Below the pieces are notes generated by a model. That model saw only the letters and a program-made list of their open reading frames with translations, was not told the DNA's origin and did no database searches. 41,824 bases of DNA from Gemmatimonadota bacterium (GTDB lineage Bacteria; Gemmatimonadota; Gemmatimonadetes; Palauibacterales; KS3-K002): assembly GCA_016209945.1 (NCBI GenBank), contig JACQVD010000169.1, positions 1 to 41,824 of the forward strand. The letters run 5' to 3'. The position numbers and the translations under genes are program-made. This document shows positions 22,754 through 30,420 of this stretch, one piece after another; within the stretch, counting starts at the first letter, position 1; each line of letters opens with the position of its first letter.

Positions 22754-23638
22754 ATGCGACGAGGAAACGCGGTGCGTGGCGAGGCGGCCAGGAGCGTGCG
22801 CCCCGATCCGGACGTCGTCATCCGACCGCTCCGGTCGTACGACGAGTATCAGGCGTGCGTCGCGCTCCAGAAGGAGACGTGGGGCGAACACTTCACGGAG
22901 TGCGTCCCCGCGGCGATCCTCCTGGTGGGCCAGAAGATCGGCGGTGTCACCGCCGGGGCCTTCGACGCGCACGGGCGCCTCCTCGGATTCGTGTTCGGCC
23001 TCACGGGAGTGATGGACGGCCGGCTCGTCCACTGGTCCGACATGCTGGCGGTCCGCGAGGAGGCGCGAGGGTTGGGGATCGGAAAGAGGCTCAAGGCCTA
23101 CCAGCGAGAGCGACTGCTCGAGCTCGGCGTTGAGCTGGCGTACTGGACCTTTGACCCGCTCGTGGCCCGGAACGCTCACCTCAACCTGAACCGCTTGGGC
23201 GCCGAGATCGCGGACTATCTCCCCGACATGTACGGCCCCGACACGCAAAGCGAGCTCCACAGCGGCCTCGGCACCGACCGGTTCCTCATCGTGTGGAGGA
23301 TGCGTGACGAGCGCGTGGCGCGCGCACTTTCCGGAGAGCGGGCAGCGGACCCCGCACCCTTCGGAGACTCCCCGATCGTGAACTCGCGCGTCGGCGCGGA
23401 AGGACAGCCGGTCCCCGTCCAGCGCGACCTTCCGGCGAGCGATGCAGTACGCGTCGAGATCCCGTCCGACATCCACGCGGTGAAGGCCGCCAACCCCGCG
23501 CTCGCCGCAGAGTGGCGCGCGACCACCCGCCGCGCGTTCCTCGAATACTTGAAGCGCGGGTACAGGGTCGAGACCTTCCACTGCGATCCTCGCATGGGCC
23601 GCTGCTTCTACGGCCTCGCCCGGGACCCGCAACCGTAG
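22754..23638 (+). CDS. GNAT family acyltransferase (COG3375-like), probable amino acid N-succinyltransferase
   Basis: 294 residues. The acetyl-CoA fold covers about 20-190: V-V-I-R-P-L-R-S-Y-D-E-Y, then G-F-V-F-G-L, H-W-S-D-M-L-A-V and E-E-A-R-G-L-G-I-G-K-R-L, the CoA pyrophosphate loop. W-T-F-D-P-L-V-A-R-N-A-H-L-N-L-N-R-L-G is typical of this predicted acyltransferase group, often found beside racemases of the enolase superfamily. In Geobacillus kaustophilus a GNAT enzyme, N-succinylamino acid racemase and a desuccinylase convert D- to L-amino acids; the same three families follow here, so N-succinylation of D-amino acids is inferred. The gene ends 12 bases before the racemase start. Confidence 0.85.
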   Translation: MRRGNAVRGEAARSVRPDPDVVIRPLRSYDEYQACVALQKETWGEHFTECVPAAILLVGQKIGGVTAGAFDAHGRLLGFVFGLTGVMDGRLVHWSDMLAVREEARGLGIGKRLKAYQRERLLELGVELAYWTFDPLVARNAHLNLNRLGAEIADYLPDMYGPDTQSELHSGLGTDRFLIVWRMRDERVARALSGERAADPAPFGDSPIVNSRVGAEGQPVPVQRDLPASDAVRVEIPSDIHAVKAANPALAAEWRATTRRAFLEYLKRGYRVETFHCDPRMGRCFYGLARDPQP

Positions 23639-23650
23639 GAAGGGAGACCT

Positions 23651-24769
23651 CTGAGGATCACGCGCATCACTCTGCGCGAGATTCGACTCGCTCTGAGGGA
23701 GCGGTTCGAGATCTCCTCGGGTGCCGTGAGCGATCGGAGGGTGCTGCTGGTCGAGCTCGAGGACGCGGACGGCGCCGTGGGCTGGGGCGAATGCGTGGCC
23801 GGCGAGACGCCGCACTACTCCCCGGAAACCATCGACACCGCGTGGCTCGCGATCCACTCATGGGCGGCGCCGAGGGTGCTCGGCCGTGAGTTCGAGGACC
23901 CGCGCGAGATCCAGTACGCGCTCGAGGTGGGCTTTCGGGGCCACCTGATGGCGAAAGCCGCGGTGGAGATGGCAGCCTGGGCTCTAGCGGCCGAGCGCCG
24001 CGGCATGCCGCTCGCACGGCTCCTCGGCGGGACGCGCGACCGCGTGGCGGCCGGGATCTCCCTCGGCATCCAGCGGACCCCAAAAGACCTGGTGGAGAAG
24101 GCGCGCGCCGGGCTGGCACAGAGCTACCGCAGGATCAAAGTGAAGATCAAGCCGGGCGCCGACCTCGAGTACGTGGCGGCCGTCCGCGAGGCGCTGGGCC
24201 CCGACGCGCCGCTCTCCGTGGACGCGAACGCCGCGTACACGCACGCCGATCTCCAGCGGCTCCTCGCCCTCGACGACTTCGGTCTCCTCATGATCGAGCA
24301 GCCGCTGGGCTGCACGGACCTCCTGCGGCACGCGGAACTCCAGAGGCAGCTTCGCACGCCGATCTGTCTCGACGAATCGATCACCGGTCCGGAACGGGTC
24401 GAGGAGATGATCGCGCTGGGCAGCGCGAGGATCGTCAACATCAAAGCCGGCCGCGTCGGCGGGCTCGCACGGGCCTTGGCGGTCCACGATCTCTGCGCGG
24501 CGCACGCAATCCCTGTGTGGTGCGGCGGGATGCTGGAGACCGGCGTCGGCCGTGCCCACAACGTGGCCCTCGCGTCGCTGCCGAACTTCGTACTTCCCGG
24601 GGATCTCTCCCCGAGCGCCCGCTACTGGGAGCGCGACATCGTGGTCCCCGAGTGGACGATGGAGACCGACGGGACGATCCGAGTGCCCCTCGATCGACCG
24701 GGACTCGGTGTGCGCGTGGATCGCGAGCGCGTGGAGGAGCTCACGGTCCGCCGCGAGACGATCGCATGA
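23651..24769 (+). CDS. N-succinylamino acid racemase / o-succinylbenzoate synthase family (enolase superfamily)
   Basis: 372 residues if translation begins at the rare codon CTG 23651, which follows AGGGAG by four bases. No ATG, GTG or TTG in frame precedes the GTG at 23726, and starting there would remove the conserved first strand (R-I-T-R-I-T-L-R-E-I-R-L). Catalytic residues are intact: Lys163 and Lys165 (K-V-K-I-K-P-G), metal ligands Asp191, Glu216 and Asp241 (L-D-E-S-I), and Lys265 (N-I-K-A-G-R-V-G-G). Such enzymes are commonly named MenC. Because this genome makes menaquinone by the futalosine route, which needs no MenC, and the gene sits between GNAT and M20 genes, racemisation of N-succinylamino acids is the better assignment. 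Confidence 0.9.
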   Translation: MRITRITLREIRLALRERFEISSGAVSDRRVLLVELEDADGAVGWGECVAGETPHYSPETIDTAWLAIHSWAAPRVLGREFEDPREIQYALEVGFRGHLMAKAAVEMAAWALAAERRGMPLARLLGGTRDRVAAGISLGIQRTPKDLVEKARAGLAQSYRRIKVKIKPGADLEYVAAVREALGPDAPLSVDANAAYTHADLQRLLALDDFGLLMIEQPLGCTDLLRHAELQRQLRTPICLDESITGPERVEEMIALGSARIVNIKAGRVGGLARALAVHDLCAAHAIPVWCGGMLETGVGRAHNVALASLPNFVLPGDLSPSARYWERDIVVPEWTMETDGTIRVPLDRPGLGVRVDRERVEELTVRRETIA

Positions 24770-25953
24770 ACCTGCCACCCCGGGTCGCGGCCCTCTTCTC
24801 GCCGGAGATGCGGGAACGCCTCACGGCACTCCGCCGAGAGCTGCACAGGCACCCCGAGCTGTCGTCGCAGGAGGAGGAGACGGCGCAGAGGCTCTACGAG
24901 GAACTGGCGGCGCTCGAGCCTGCGGCGCTGGATCGGGTCGCCGGCACGGGCGTGGTGGCGCGGATTCGAGGGCGAGATCCCGGCGCGCCTGTGGTGGCGA
25001 TCCGAGGCGACATCGATGCGCTCCCCATCCAGGAGGGAACGGGTCTGCCCTTCGCGTCGGAGCGGCCCGGCATCATGCACGCGTGCGGACACGACGTGCA
25101 CGCCGCGTGGACCGTCGGGGCGGCGCATCTCCTCTCCAAGGCCCCGGGAACGGGCGACGTGTGTATCGTCTTGCAGCCCGCCGAGGAGACCGGGCGCGGT
25201 GCGCTGGCCGTCCTTGCCAGCGGTGCCCTGGACGGCGTCTCCGTGATCTTCGGCGCCCACGTGGACCGCCGGTATCCGGTGGGCCAGGTGGTGGCGGATG
25301 CGGGGCCGCTGGCGGCCGCGGCCGACACCTTCGAGATCGAGCTCGTAGGCAGCGGAGGCCACGGCGCGAGACCCCACGAGTGCATAGACCCCATCGTCGG
25401 CGCCGGCGCACTCATCGGGGCGGTCCAGACGATCACGTCCCGGCGTCTCGGCCCCGCACGCGCCGCCGTGGTGACAATCGGAACGGTGCACGGCGGGACG
25501 GCGGCGAACATCATCCCCGATCGAGTCAAGCTCGCAGGAACGCTGCGCGCCCTGGATCCCGAGACGCGCCAGGTGCTTCAGAGGGAGCTCCGGAGAATCG
25601 CAGAGTCCACCGCGGCGGCCTACCGCCTGAAGGCGACCCTCACCATCGAGCCAGGGCCGCCTCCCCTCGTCAACGCGCCCGAGGCCGTCCAGTGGGCCAG
25701 AGGCGCGGCCGCTGCCCTGCTCGGCGGAGGCTCGCTCGTGCCGTTCGCGGGCCCGAACATGGCCAGCGAGGACTACGCGTTCTACTTGGAGAAGATTAGG
25801 GGCTGCTTCCTGCGCATCGGCGCTCGCGAAGAGGGAGGCGAGCCGATCCCCGCGCACTCGCCACGGTTCTACGCCGCCGAGGAGAGCATCTTCGTCGGAG
25901 CGGCCGTCCTCGCGGAAGCCGCCCGCATCGCCTCCCAAGAGCTGCGGGGGTAG
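24766..25953 (+). CDS. M20 family amidohydrolase, probable N-acyl-L-amino acid hydrolase
   Basis: 395 residues from ATG 24766, overlapping the racemase stop (ATGA). The M20D pattern is clear: E-L-H-R-H-P-E-L-S, R-G-D-I-D-A-L-P-I, H-A-C107-G-H109-D-V-H, P-A-E140-E141, G-G-H-G-A-R-P-H and the late A-S-E-D-Y-A-F-Y. These provide the two-metal site and the base. It most resembles hippurate hydrolase or aminoacylase enzymes. In this operon it should remove the succinyl (or acetyl) group from the L-isomer, making the D-to-L conversion irreversible. There is no signal peptide, so it acts in the cytoplasm. Confidence 0.92.
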   Translation: MNLPPRVAALFSPEMRERLTALRRELHRHPELSSQEEETAQRLYEELAALEPAALDRVAGTGVVARIRGRDPGAPVVAIRGDIDALPIQEGTGLPFASERPGIMHACGHDVHAAWTVGAAHLLSKAPGTGDVCIVLQPAEETGRGALAVLASGALDGVSVIFGAHVDRRYPVGQVVADAGPLAAAADTFEIELVGSGGHGARPHECIDPIVGAGALIGAVQTITSRRLGPARAAVVTIGTVHGGTAANIIPDRVKLAGTLRALDPETRQVLQRELRRIAESTAAAYRLKATLTIEPGPPPLVNAPEAVQWARGAAAALLGGGSLVPFAGPNMASEDYAFYLEKIRGCFLRIGAREEGGEPIPAHSPRFYAAEESIFVGAAVLAEAARIASQELRG

Positions 25954-25970
25954 GCCCCCGGGTTGCGCAC

Positions 25971-27305
25971 ATGGCTCCGGCGGCATGGGCGCTCGTCCTA
26001 CAGGTGGCAGCCGCCGGCGCCCCGGAACCGAGGGCGCCGGGTCCAGAGCCGCTGGCGTACTCCCTGGCGGGTTGGGCGGACCGCGTGTGGGACCAGATCA
26101 CCGATCGCGCGGGCGCCATCTTCGGGCGACTCGCGCGGGAAGGGATCTTCCAGCGGTACCACCCGTTTCAGGATCACGAGTACCGGCTTGACGAGTTCAC
26201 GGGCGCCTTCCACCTGGGCGGGGAGGCGGCCTGGCACGCGGCCGAAAGCGGCGTGCGGGCATGGGGCGCTAGCATATCCAACCGCGACTTCATCAACGCG
26301 GCGGAGGCAAAGCTCACGCTCCATCTCGCGGGGCGGCTGCACTCGCGCTTCCGCCTGGCTCAGGAGGAGACGCTGGAGGCCGACCGCCAGCGTCTCCTCT
26401 TCACCCTCGACTTCGACTCTCTGGTGGCCGGGTGGACCCCGTGGTTCGGGATGACGCTCGAGTTCGTGAAGCCGGATGCCGATCTGGAATTCGGGGCGCG
26501 GCGGACCTTCGGAGATCGGCTAAGGGTCTCGGCTGTCGTAGCGCTATTGGACGCCTTCAACGACTTCAACTTCGTGACGCTGGGCGTGGACTCGGCGGAG
26601 ACGGACTTCTTCCGCGAGTACCTCACCCACCCCATCGCGATCCGGTACGGGATCGAGTGGAAGCCGAGCCGGTCGTGGCGGGTTGAGTCCCACGGGGCGA
26701 CGACGAACCGTGCGCATCTGAAAGGGGACCTTTTCGACGACGGTGTGGGAGGCTTCGAGCAACGGGAGCGCACACGCTTCCTAGGGGTCCTGGGCGAGTG
26801 GCGGCCGCGGTCCGAGGTCGCGGTCGGCGGTTTCCTGCGGATCGCGGAGGCGGAGATCCGGCGCACGCACGCCGCGGACGATTCGGCGGCCAACTTCCGG
26901 CTGGTGGAGCGCACGCGCGGCGGAGGACTCTACGTGCTCTTCCGTCCGTCCACCGAGTGGCAGGCGGAAGCGACGATCTTCTACACGGACCGCCCCGAGC
27001 GCCGGGAAGGAGAGGCCGCCATCGACCGGGGCGACCGGGAGTGGACGGCGTGGGTCTCGCTCTGGCGACAGCTGGCAGGCCGGGTCTACTTCTCCGTGGG
27101 CTACTACTACGACGACCGATCGATCGATGGCGATCCGGTCCGCGCCGAGGCGTTGCAGGCGACGAACCGGCGACTTCGCACGGACGTCGAGTTCCTCTTC
27201 CTGCGGGGCGCGCGACTCGCCGTCGGCGCCAACTGGGACATGGATTTTCCGGGGACTGCGAGCTTCTTCGACGGAGCGCATGGCAGGATCGTTCTCTCGC
27301 TCTAG
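25971..27305 (+). CDS. Outer-membrane beta-barrel protein, hypothetical
   Basis: 444 residues, 17 bases after the M20 gene. A short hydrophobic N-terminus (A-A-W-A-L-V-L-Q-V-A-A-A-G-A) may be a signal peptide. The body is a series of alternating strands rich in Trp, Tyr, Phe and Arg (for example R-V-Y-F-S-V-G-Y-Y-Y, then R-L-A-V-G-A-N-W-D), ending in R-I-V-L-S-L, consistent with a barrel insertion signal with a hydrophobic end. No family is recognised. The tight spacing suggests cotranscription with the amino acid operon, so it may be a porin for its substrate, which is speculative. Confidence 0.7.
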   Translation: MAPAAWALVLQVAAAGAPEPRAPGPEPLAYSLAGWADRVWDQITDRAGAIFGRLAREGIFQRYHPFQDHEYRLDEFTGAFHLGGEAAWHAAESGVRAWGASISNRDFINAAEAKLTLHLAGRLHSRFRLAQEETLEADRQRLLFTLDFDSLVAGWTPWFGMTLEFVKPDADLEFGARRTFGDRLRVSAVVALLDAFNDFNFVTLGVDSAETDFFREYLTHPIAIRYGIEWKPSRSWRVESHGATTNRAHLKGDLFDDGVGGFEQRERTRFLGVLGEWRPRSEVAVGGFLRIAEAEIRRTHAADDSAANFRLVERTRGGGLYVLFRPSTEWQAEATIFYTDRPERREGEAAIDRGDREWTAWVSLWRQLAGRVYFSVGYYYDDRSIDGDPVRAEALQATNRRLRTDVEFLFLRGARLAVGANWDMDFPGTASFFDGAHGRIVLSL

Positions 27306-27406
27306 GCGTGGCCTTGACTCCTCCCTCCCGCGGCTCGAGCTTTGCGTGCTAGTGAAGGCGGGGGTCCATGGGAACTCACGCTCATGGGGAGCGCGTTTTT
27401 ATTGAG

Positions 27407-27739
27407 ATGCGTGTTCTGGCCCTGATGTTGTTTGCGGCGAACCTCACCGCGTACGCGGGCGCGCCGTTGTGCTCCCACAAGGCACACCGCGCGGACTCCG
27501 CCTGCGCGGAGATGAGCGCATCGCCAGCACCCAGTGCGCCATCCGTGACCGATCAGTGCGACGCATGCCCCATCGCCGACTGCCACAGCATGCTCACCTG
27601 CGCCGCGGTGAGTAGCATCACCCTCGAAGGCCTGAGGGCGACTCTGGCGATCCCCCTCTCTTGGTCCCCGGCGCTGGATCCGACCACGCTGGGCGACGGT
27701 GAACTGACCGCCCCACCGCCTCGACCACCCCGAACGTAG
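27407..27739 (+). CDS. Exported Cys-rich small protein next to the metal efflux genes
   Basis: 110 residues from ATG 27407, where a clear signal peptide begins (M-R-V-L-A-L-M-L-F-A-A-N-L-T-A-Y-A-G-A); an ATG 39 bases upstream in frame is less likely. Six cysteines (22, 33, 51, 54, 59, 65) cluster with His and Met: C-S-H, then C-D-A-C-P-I-A-D-C-H-S-M-L-T-C. The C-terminal third is Pro-rich. This composition suggests a periplasmic metal-binding or sensing protein. It precedes a CusCBA-type operon by about 100 bases, supporting a role in Cu/Ag handling. Family not recognised. Confidence 0.65.
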   Translation: MRVLALMLFAANLTAYAGAPLCSHKAHRADSACAEMSASPAPSAPSVTDQCDACPIADCHSMLTCAAVSSITLEGLRATLAIPLSWSPALDPTTLGDGELTAPPPRPPRT

Positions 27740-27841
27740 CGCCCCACAGCACCAGCCGTGTCCATTCACCCTGGTCGCGCTCGTGCGCGCCCGGGTGCAA
27801 CGCATGTGTGCACTGAACTCTTGCGCGAGGGACCACGCGCG

Positions 27842-29131
27842 ATGCGAACGACTTTCACCTTGACGCTCCTCTTGGGACTGCTCTCGACGGCCGAAGCCCA
27901 GTCGCAGGTGCCGGGCCCGCTCGTGGATCCGGGCTTGCGCGACTACGTGGCGCAGGTGCTGCAACGCAATGCGGGGCTCGCCGCGGCGGACACGCGGGCC
28001 CGCGCCTCGGCGGAGCGGATCAGGCCCGCCGGCGCGCTCCCCGATCCGACCCTTTCGTTCGGAATCATGCAGGGCACGACCTCGGAGCCGTTCGACCTCG
28101 ACCGCTCAGATTTCACTAACCTCCCGATCAGGCTCCAGCAGATGTTCCCCTTCCCCGGGAAGCAGGGCGCGTCGGCACAGGTCGCACGCAAGGAGAATGC
28201 CGTGGCAGCGGCGGATCTCGGGCTCACGACGCACACGCTGGCCGCCGATGCCGCGCGCGCGTTCTACGAGCTCGCGTACGCCCGGAGCACGCTCGCGATC
28301 TGGCGGCAGCGCGTCGAGGTCGCCGATCAGGCCGTGAAGGTCACGATCGCACGCTACGAAACCGGGCGCGCTCCGCAGACCGAGGCCCTGCGGGCGCAAG
28401 TCCGGCGCGCACATCACGAGGAGGAGGGCCTTGCGTTCGCCGCTGAGATCGAGGCCGCGGCCGCGCGCGCGGACGCGCTGCGACGGGGTCCCGGTGAGCC
28501 GGTGCAGGTGCCGGATCTCGCGGACCCCGACGCGCCGGCTGTGCTCGCCGTGTTCCAGGACACGCTCCCCGGCGTCGAGACCTTCCGCGCCATGCTCGCT
28601 ACGAGGAGCCCGAGTCTGGCCCTGGCGAGCGCCGAAGTGGAGCGCGCCCGGGCCGAGGCCCGTGTATTCGCGCTGGCCGCGCGGCCGGACATCACGCTGA
28701 GCCTGGAGTATGGACCGCGCGTGAACAGGGAAGACTTCTTCACCGGAATGGTCGGTTTCACGATCCCCCTCTGGGCCGGGCGGAAACAGAGTCCGGCGGC
28801 GGAAGCCGCCCGGCTCGACCTCGTGAGCGCGCAGCGGCGCTACGACGATCTCCTGGCACGGCTCGAGGGTGAACTGCGGGCGCAGGTGGCGCGGCTGGAT
28901 GCCCTGCGCGCGCGGATCGCACAGCTCCGGGAACACGTGTTGCAGCTCGCGGCCGCGGCCAGCGAGTCCGCGCTTCGGAGCTATTCGGTCGGAGTGGTGG
29001 ATCTCACGACAGTCCTGGAGGCACAGGACGATCTCTTCCTAGCACAGCTCGACCTCGCGCGCCTGACCGCGGACTACGGGGCGCAGCGCGCCGTGCTGAA
29101 CGCCCTCGTCGGCGAGGAGTGGTACCGATGA
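27842..29131 (+). CDS. TolC family outer-membrane efflux protein (CusC-like)
   Basis: 429 residues from ATG 27842, which starts a normal signal peptide ending T-A-E-A-Q; the frame extends upstream to 27758 without support. Two outer-membrane-efflux repeats are visible, each with long Ala/Arg/Glu coiled helices (about 35-205 and 235-425). L-P-D-P-T-L-S-F-G and the P-F-P-G-K-Q-G segment are typical of TolC proteins in metal efflux sets. It forms the outer-membrane channel of the tripartite pump encoded by the next two genes; its stop overlaps the adaptor start (ATGA). Confidence 0.9.
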   Translation: MRTTFTLTLLLGLLSTAEAQSQVPGPLVDPGLRDYVAQVLQRNAGLAAADTRARASAERIRPAGALPDPTLSFGIMQGTTSEPFDLDRSDFTNLPIRLQQMFPFPGKQGASAQVARKENAVAAADLGLTTHTLAADAARAFYELAYARSTLAIWRQRVEVADQAVKVTIARYETGRAPQTEALRAQVRRAHHEEEGLAFAAEIEAAAARADALRRGPGEPVQVPDLADPDAPAVLAVFQDTLPGVETFRAMLATRSPSLALASAEVERARAEARVFALAARPDITLSLEYGPRVNREDFFTGMVGFTIPLWAGRKQSPAAEAARLDLVSAQRRYDDLLARLEGELRAQVARLDALRARIAQLREHVLQLAAAASESALRSYSVGVVDLTTVLEAQDDLFLAQLDLARLTADYGAQRAVLNALVGEEWYR

Positions 29132-30420
29132 TCACGATCTGGAAGCGTATCCCCCTGGCCCTCGCCTTCCTCGGGCTGGCCTGCGGCGGTCCCTCGCGAG
29201 AGGACACCGAGAGGCAGCAAGCGTCGCAGATGCAGGGGATGGAGGGAATGCCCGGTATGCAGGCCGGCGGACCTGACACGCTGGGAATGCCGGGCATGGC
29301 GGGCGGGCCGGGGAGCCCGATCCGGGTGACCGCGCAGCAGGCAGCACTCGCGGGCGTGACCTTCGCCGTGGCGCGGGAAGCACCGCTCGAGCGCACCGTC
29401 CGAGCCGTCGCCATGGTCGTCCCCAACGAGCGCGGCCTCGCGATCGTGAACGCCCGCGTGAGCGGCTGGGTGGAAAAGCTCTACGCGAAGGAGACAGGCC
29501 GGCTGGTCCGGCCGGGACAACCTCTCCTAGAGCTGTACGCGCCGGAGCTCGTCACCGGCCAGGAGGAGCTCCTCCTGGCAAAGCGCCTCGCGGGCACGCC
29601 GCATGGCGACTCGCTGCTCGCCGCCGCACGCCGGCGACTCAAGCTCTGGGAGATCTCGGACGACCAGATCGGGGAGCTGGAGCGCACCGGTGAGGTACGT
29701 CGCACCCTTACCATTCGGTCGAACTACAACGGCCACGTGCTGGAGAGAAACGTGATCGAGGGCGAACAGGTGGAGGCGGGCGACCCGCTCTTCCGCATCG
29801 CCGATCTCTCCACGATCTGGATCGAGCCCGCGATCTTCGAGCAGGACATCGCGCTCGTGCGGGTGGGTCAGTCCGGCGAGGTCACGTTCGACGCGCTCCC
29901 CGGCCGCGCCTTCGAGGGCCGCGTCACGTTCATCTACCCGAGCCTGGACATGCGTACGCGTACGCTCCGGGTTCGGGTCGAGGTTCCCAACCCCGGATTC
30001 GCGATCAAGCCGATGATGTACGGGACGGTTCGCATCCGGGCGTCCGGCCCGCGCGGCGTGCTCGTACCCCTCACCGCCGTCCTCCCCACAGGGGAGCGGG
30101 ACCTCGCGTTCGTCGTTCGGGAGGGCGGCGTCTGGCCCACGCCCGTCGTGGTAGCCGGCCGCGGCGACACGGAGCTCCTCGTCACCGAGGGGATCGCGGC
30201 GGGTGACAGGGTCGTCGCCTCCGCCACCTTCCTCTTCGATTCCGAGTCGAGTCTCGCGGCGGCCATCAAAGGGATCATGATCAACATGGGGATGGGGCTC
30301 GAGATGGGCGGCATGCCGATGGAGGACATGCCTACGGATACCGGAACGGCCGGGATGCGCATTCCGAAGGGCGGCCAGGAGATGCCTGAGATGAAGATCG
30401 AAGGGAGACGCCGCCCATGA
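29128..30420 (+). CDS. cusB: CusB-type RND periplasmic adaptor, Met-rich at both ends
   Basis: 430 residues from ATG 29128. A lipobox-like L-G-L-A-C marks a lipoprotein. After it comes M-Q-G-M-E-G-M-P-G-M-Q and further M-P-G-M, and the C-terminus has N-M-G-M-G-L-E-M-G-G-M-P-M. Such Met clusters bind Cu(I) and Ag(I) and are characteristic of CusB. The core has the adaptor layout: L-Y-A-K-E-T-G-R-L-V at the first lipoyl half, I-R-S-N-Y-N-G-H-V at the second, and D-L-S-T-I-W-I-E-P-A in the barrel. It passes metal to the CusA pump, whose gene it overlaps by ATGA. Confidence 0.93.
   Translation: MITIWKRIPLALAFLGLACGGPSREDTERQQASQMQGMEGMPGMQAGGPDTLGMPGMAGGPGSPIRVTAQQAALAGVTFAVAREAPLERTVRAVAMVVPNERGLAIVNARVSGWVEKLYAKETGRLVRPGQPLLELYAPELVTGQEELLLAKRLAGTPHGDSLLAAARRRLKLWEISDDQIGELERTGEVRRTLTIRSNYNGHVLERNVIEGEQVEAGDPLFRIADLSTIWIEPAIFEQDIALVRVGQSGEVTFDALPGRAFEGRVTFIYPSLDMRTRTLRVRVEVPNPGFAIKPMMYGTVRIRASGPRGVLVPLTAVLPTGERDLAFVVREGGVWPTPVVVAGRGDTELLVTEGIAAGDRVVASATFLFDSESSLAAAIKGIMINMGMGLEMGGMPMEDMPTDTGTAGMRIPKGGQEMPEMKIEGRRRP

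Noticed and set aside
23651-24769. Assignment of the racemase-like gene as menaquinone MenC
   Set aside because: mqnE and mqnC show the futalosine route, and the GNAT and M20 neighbours fit the N-succinylamino acid pathway better. Dual activity cannot be excluded.
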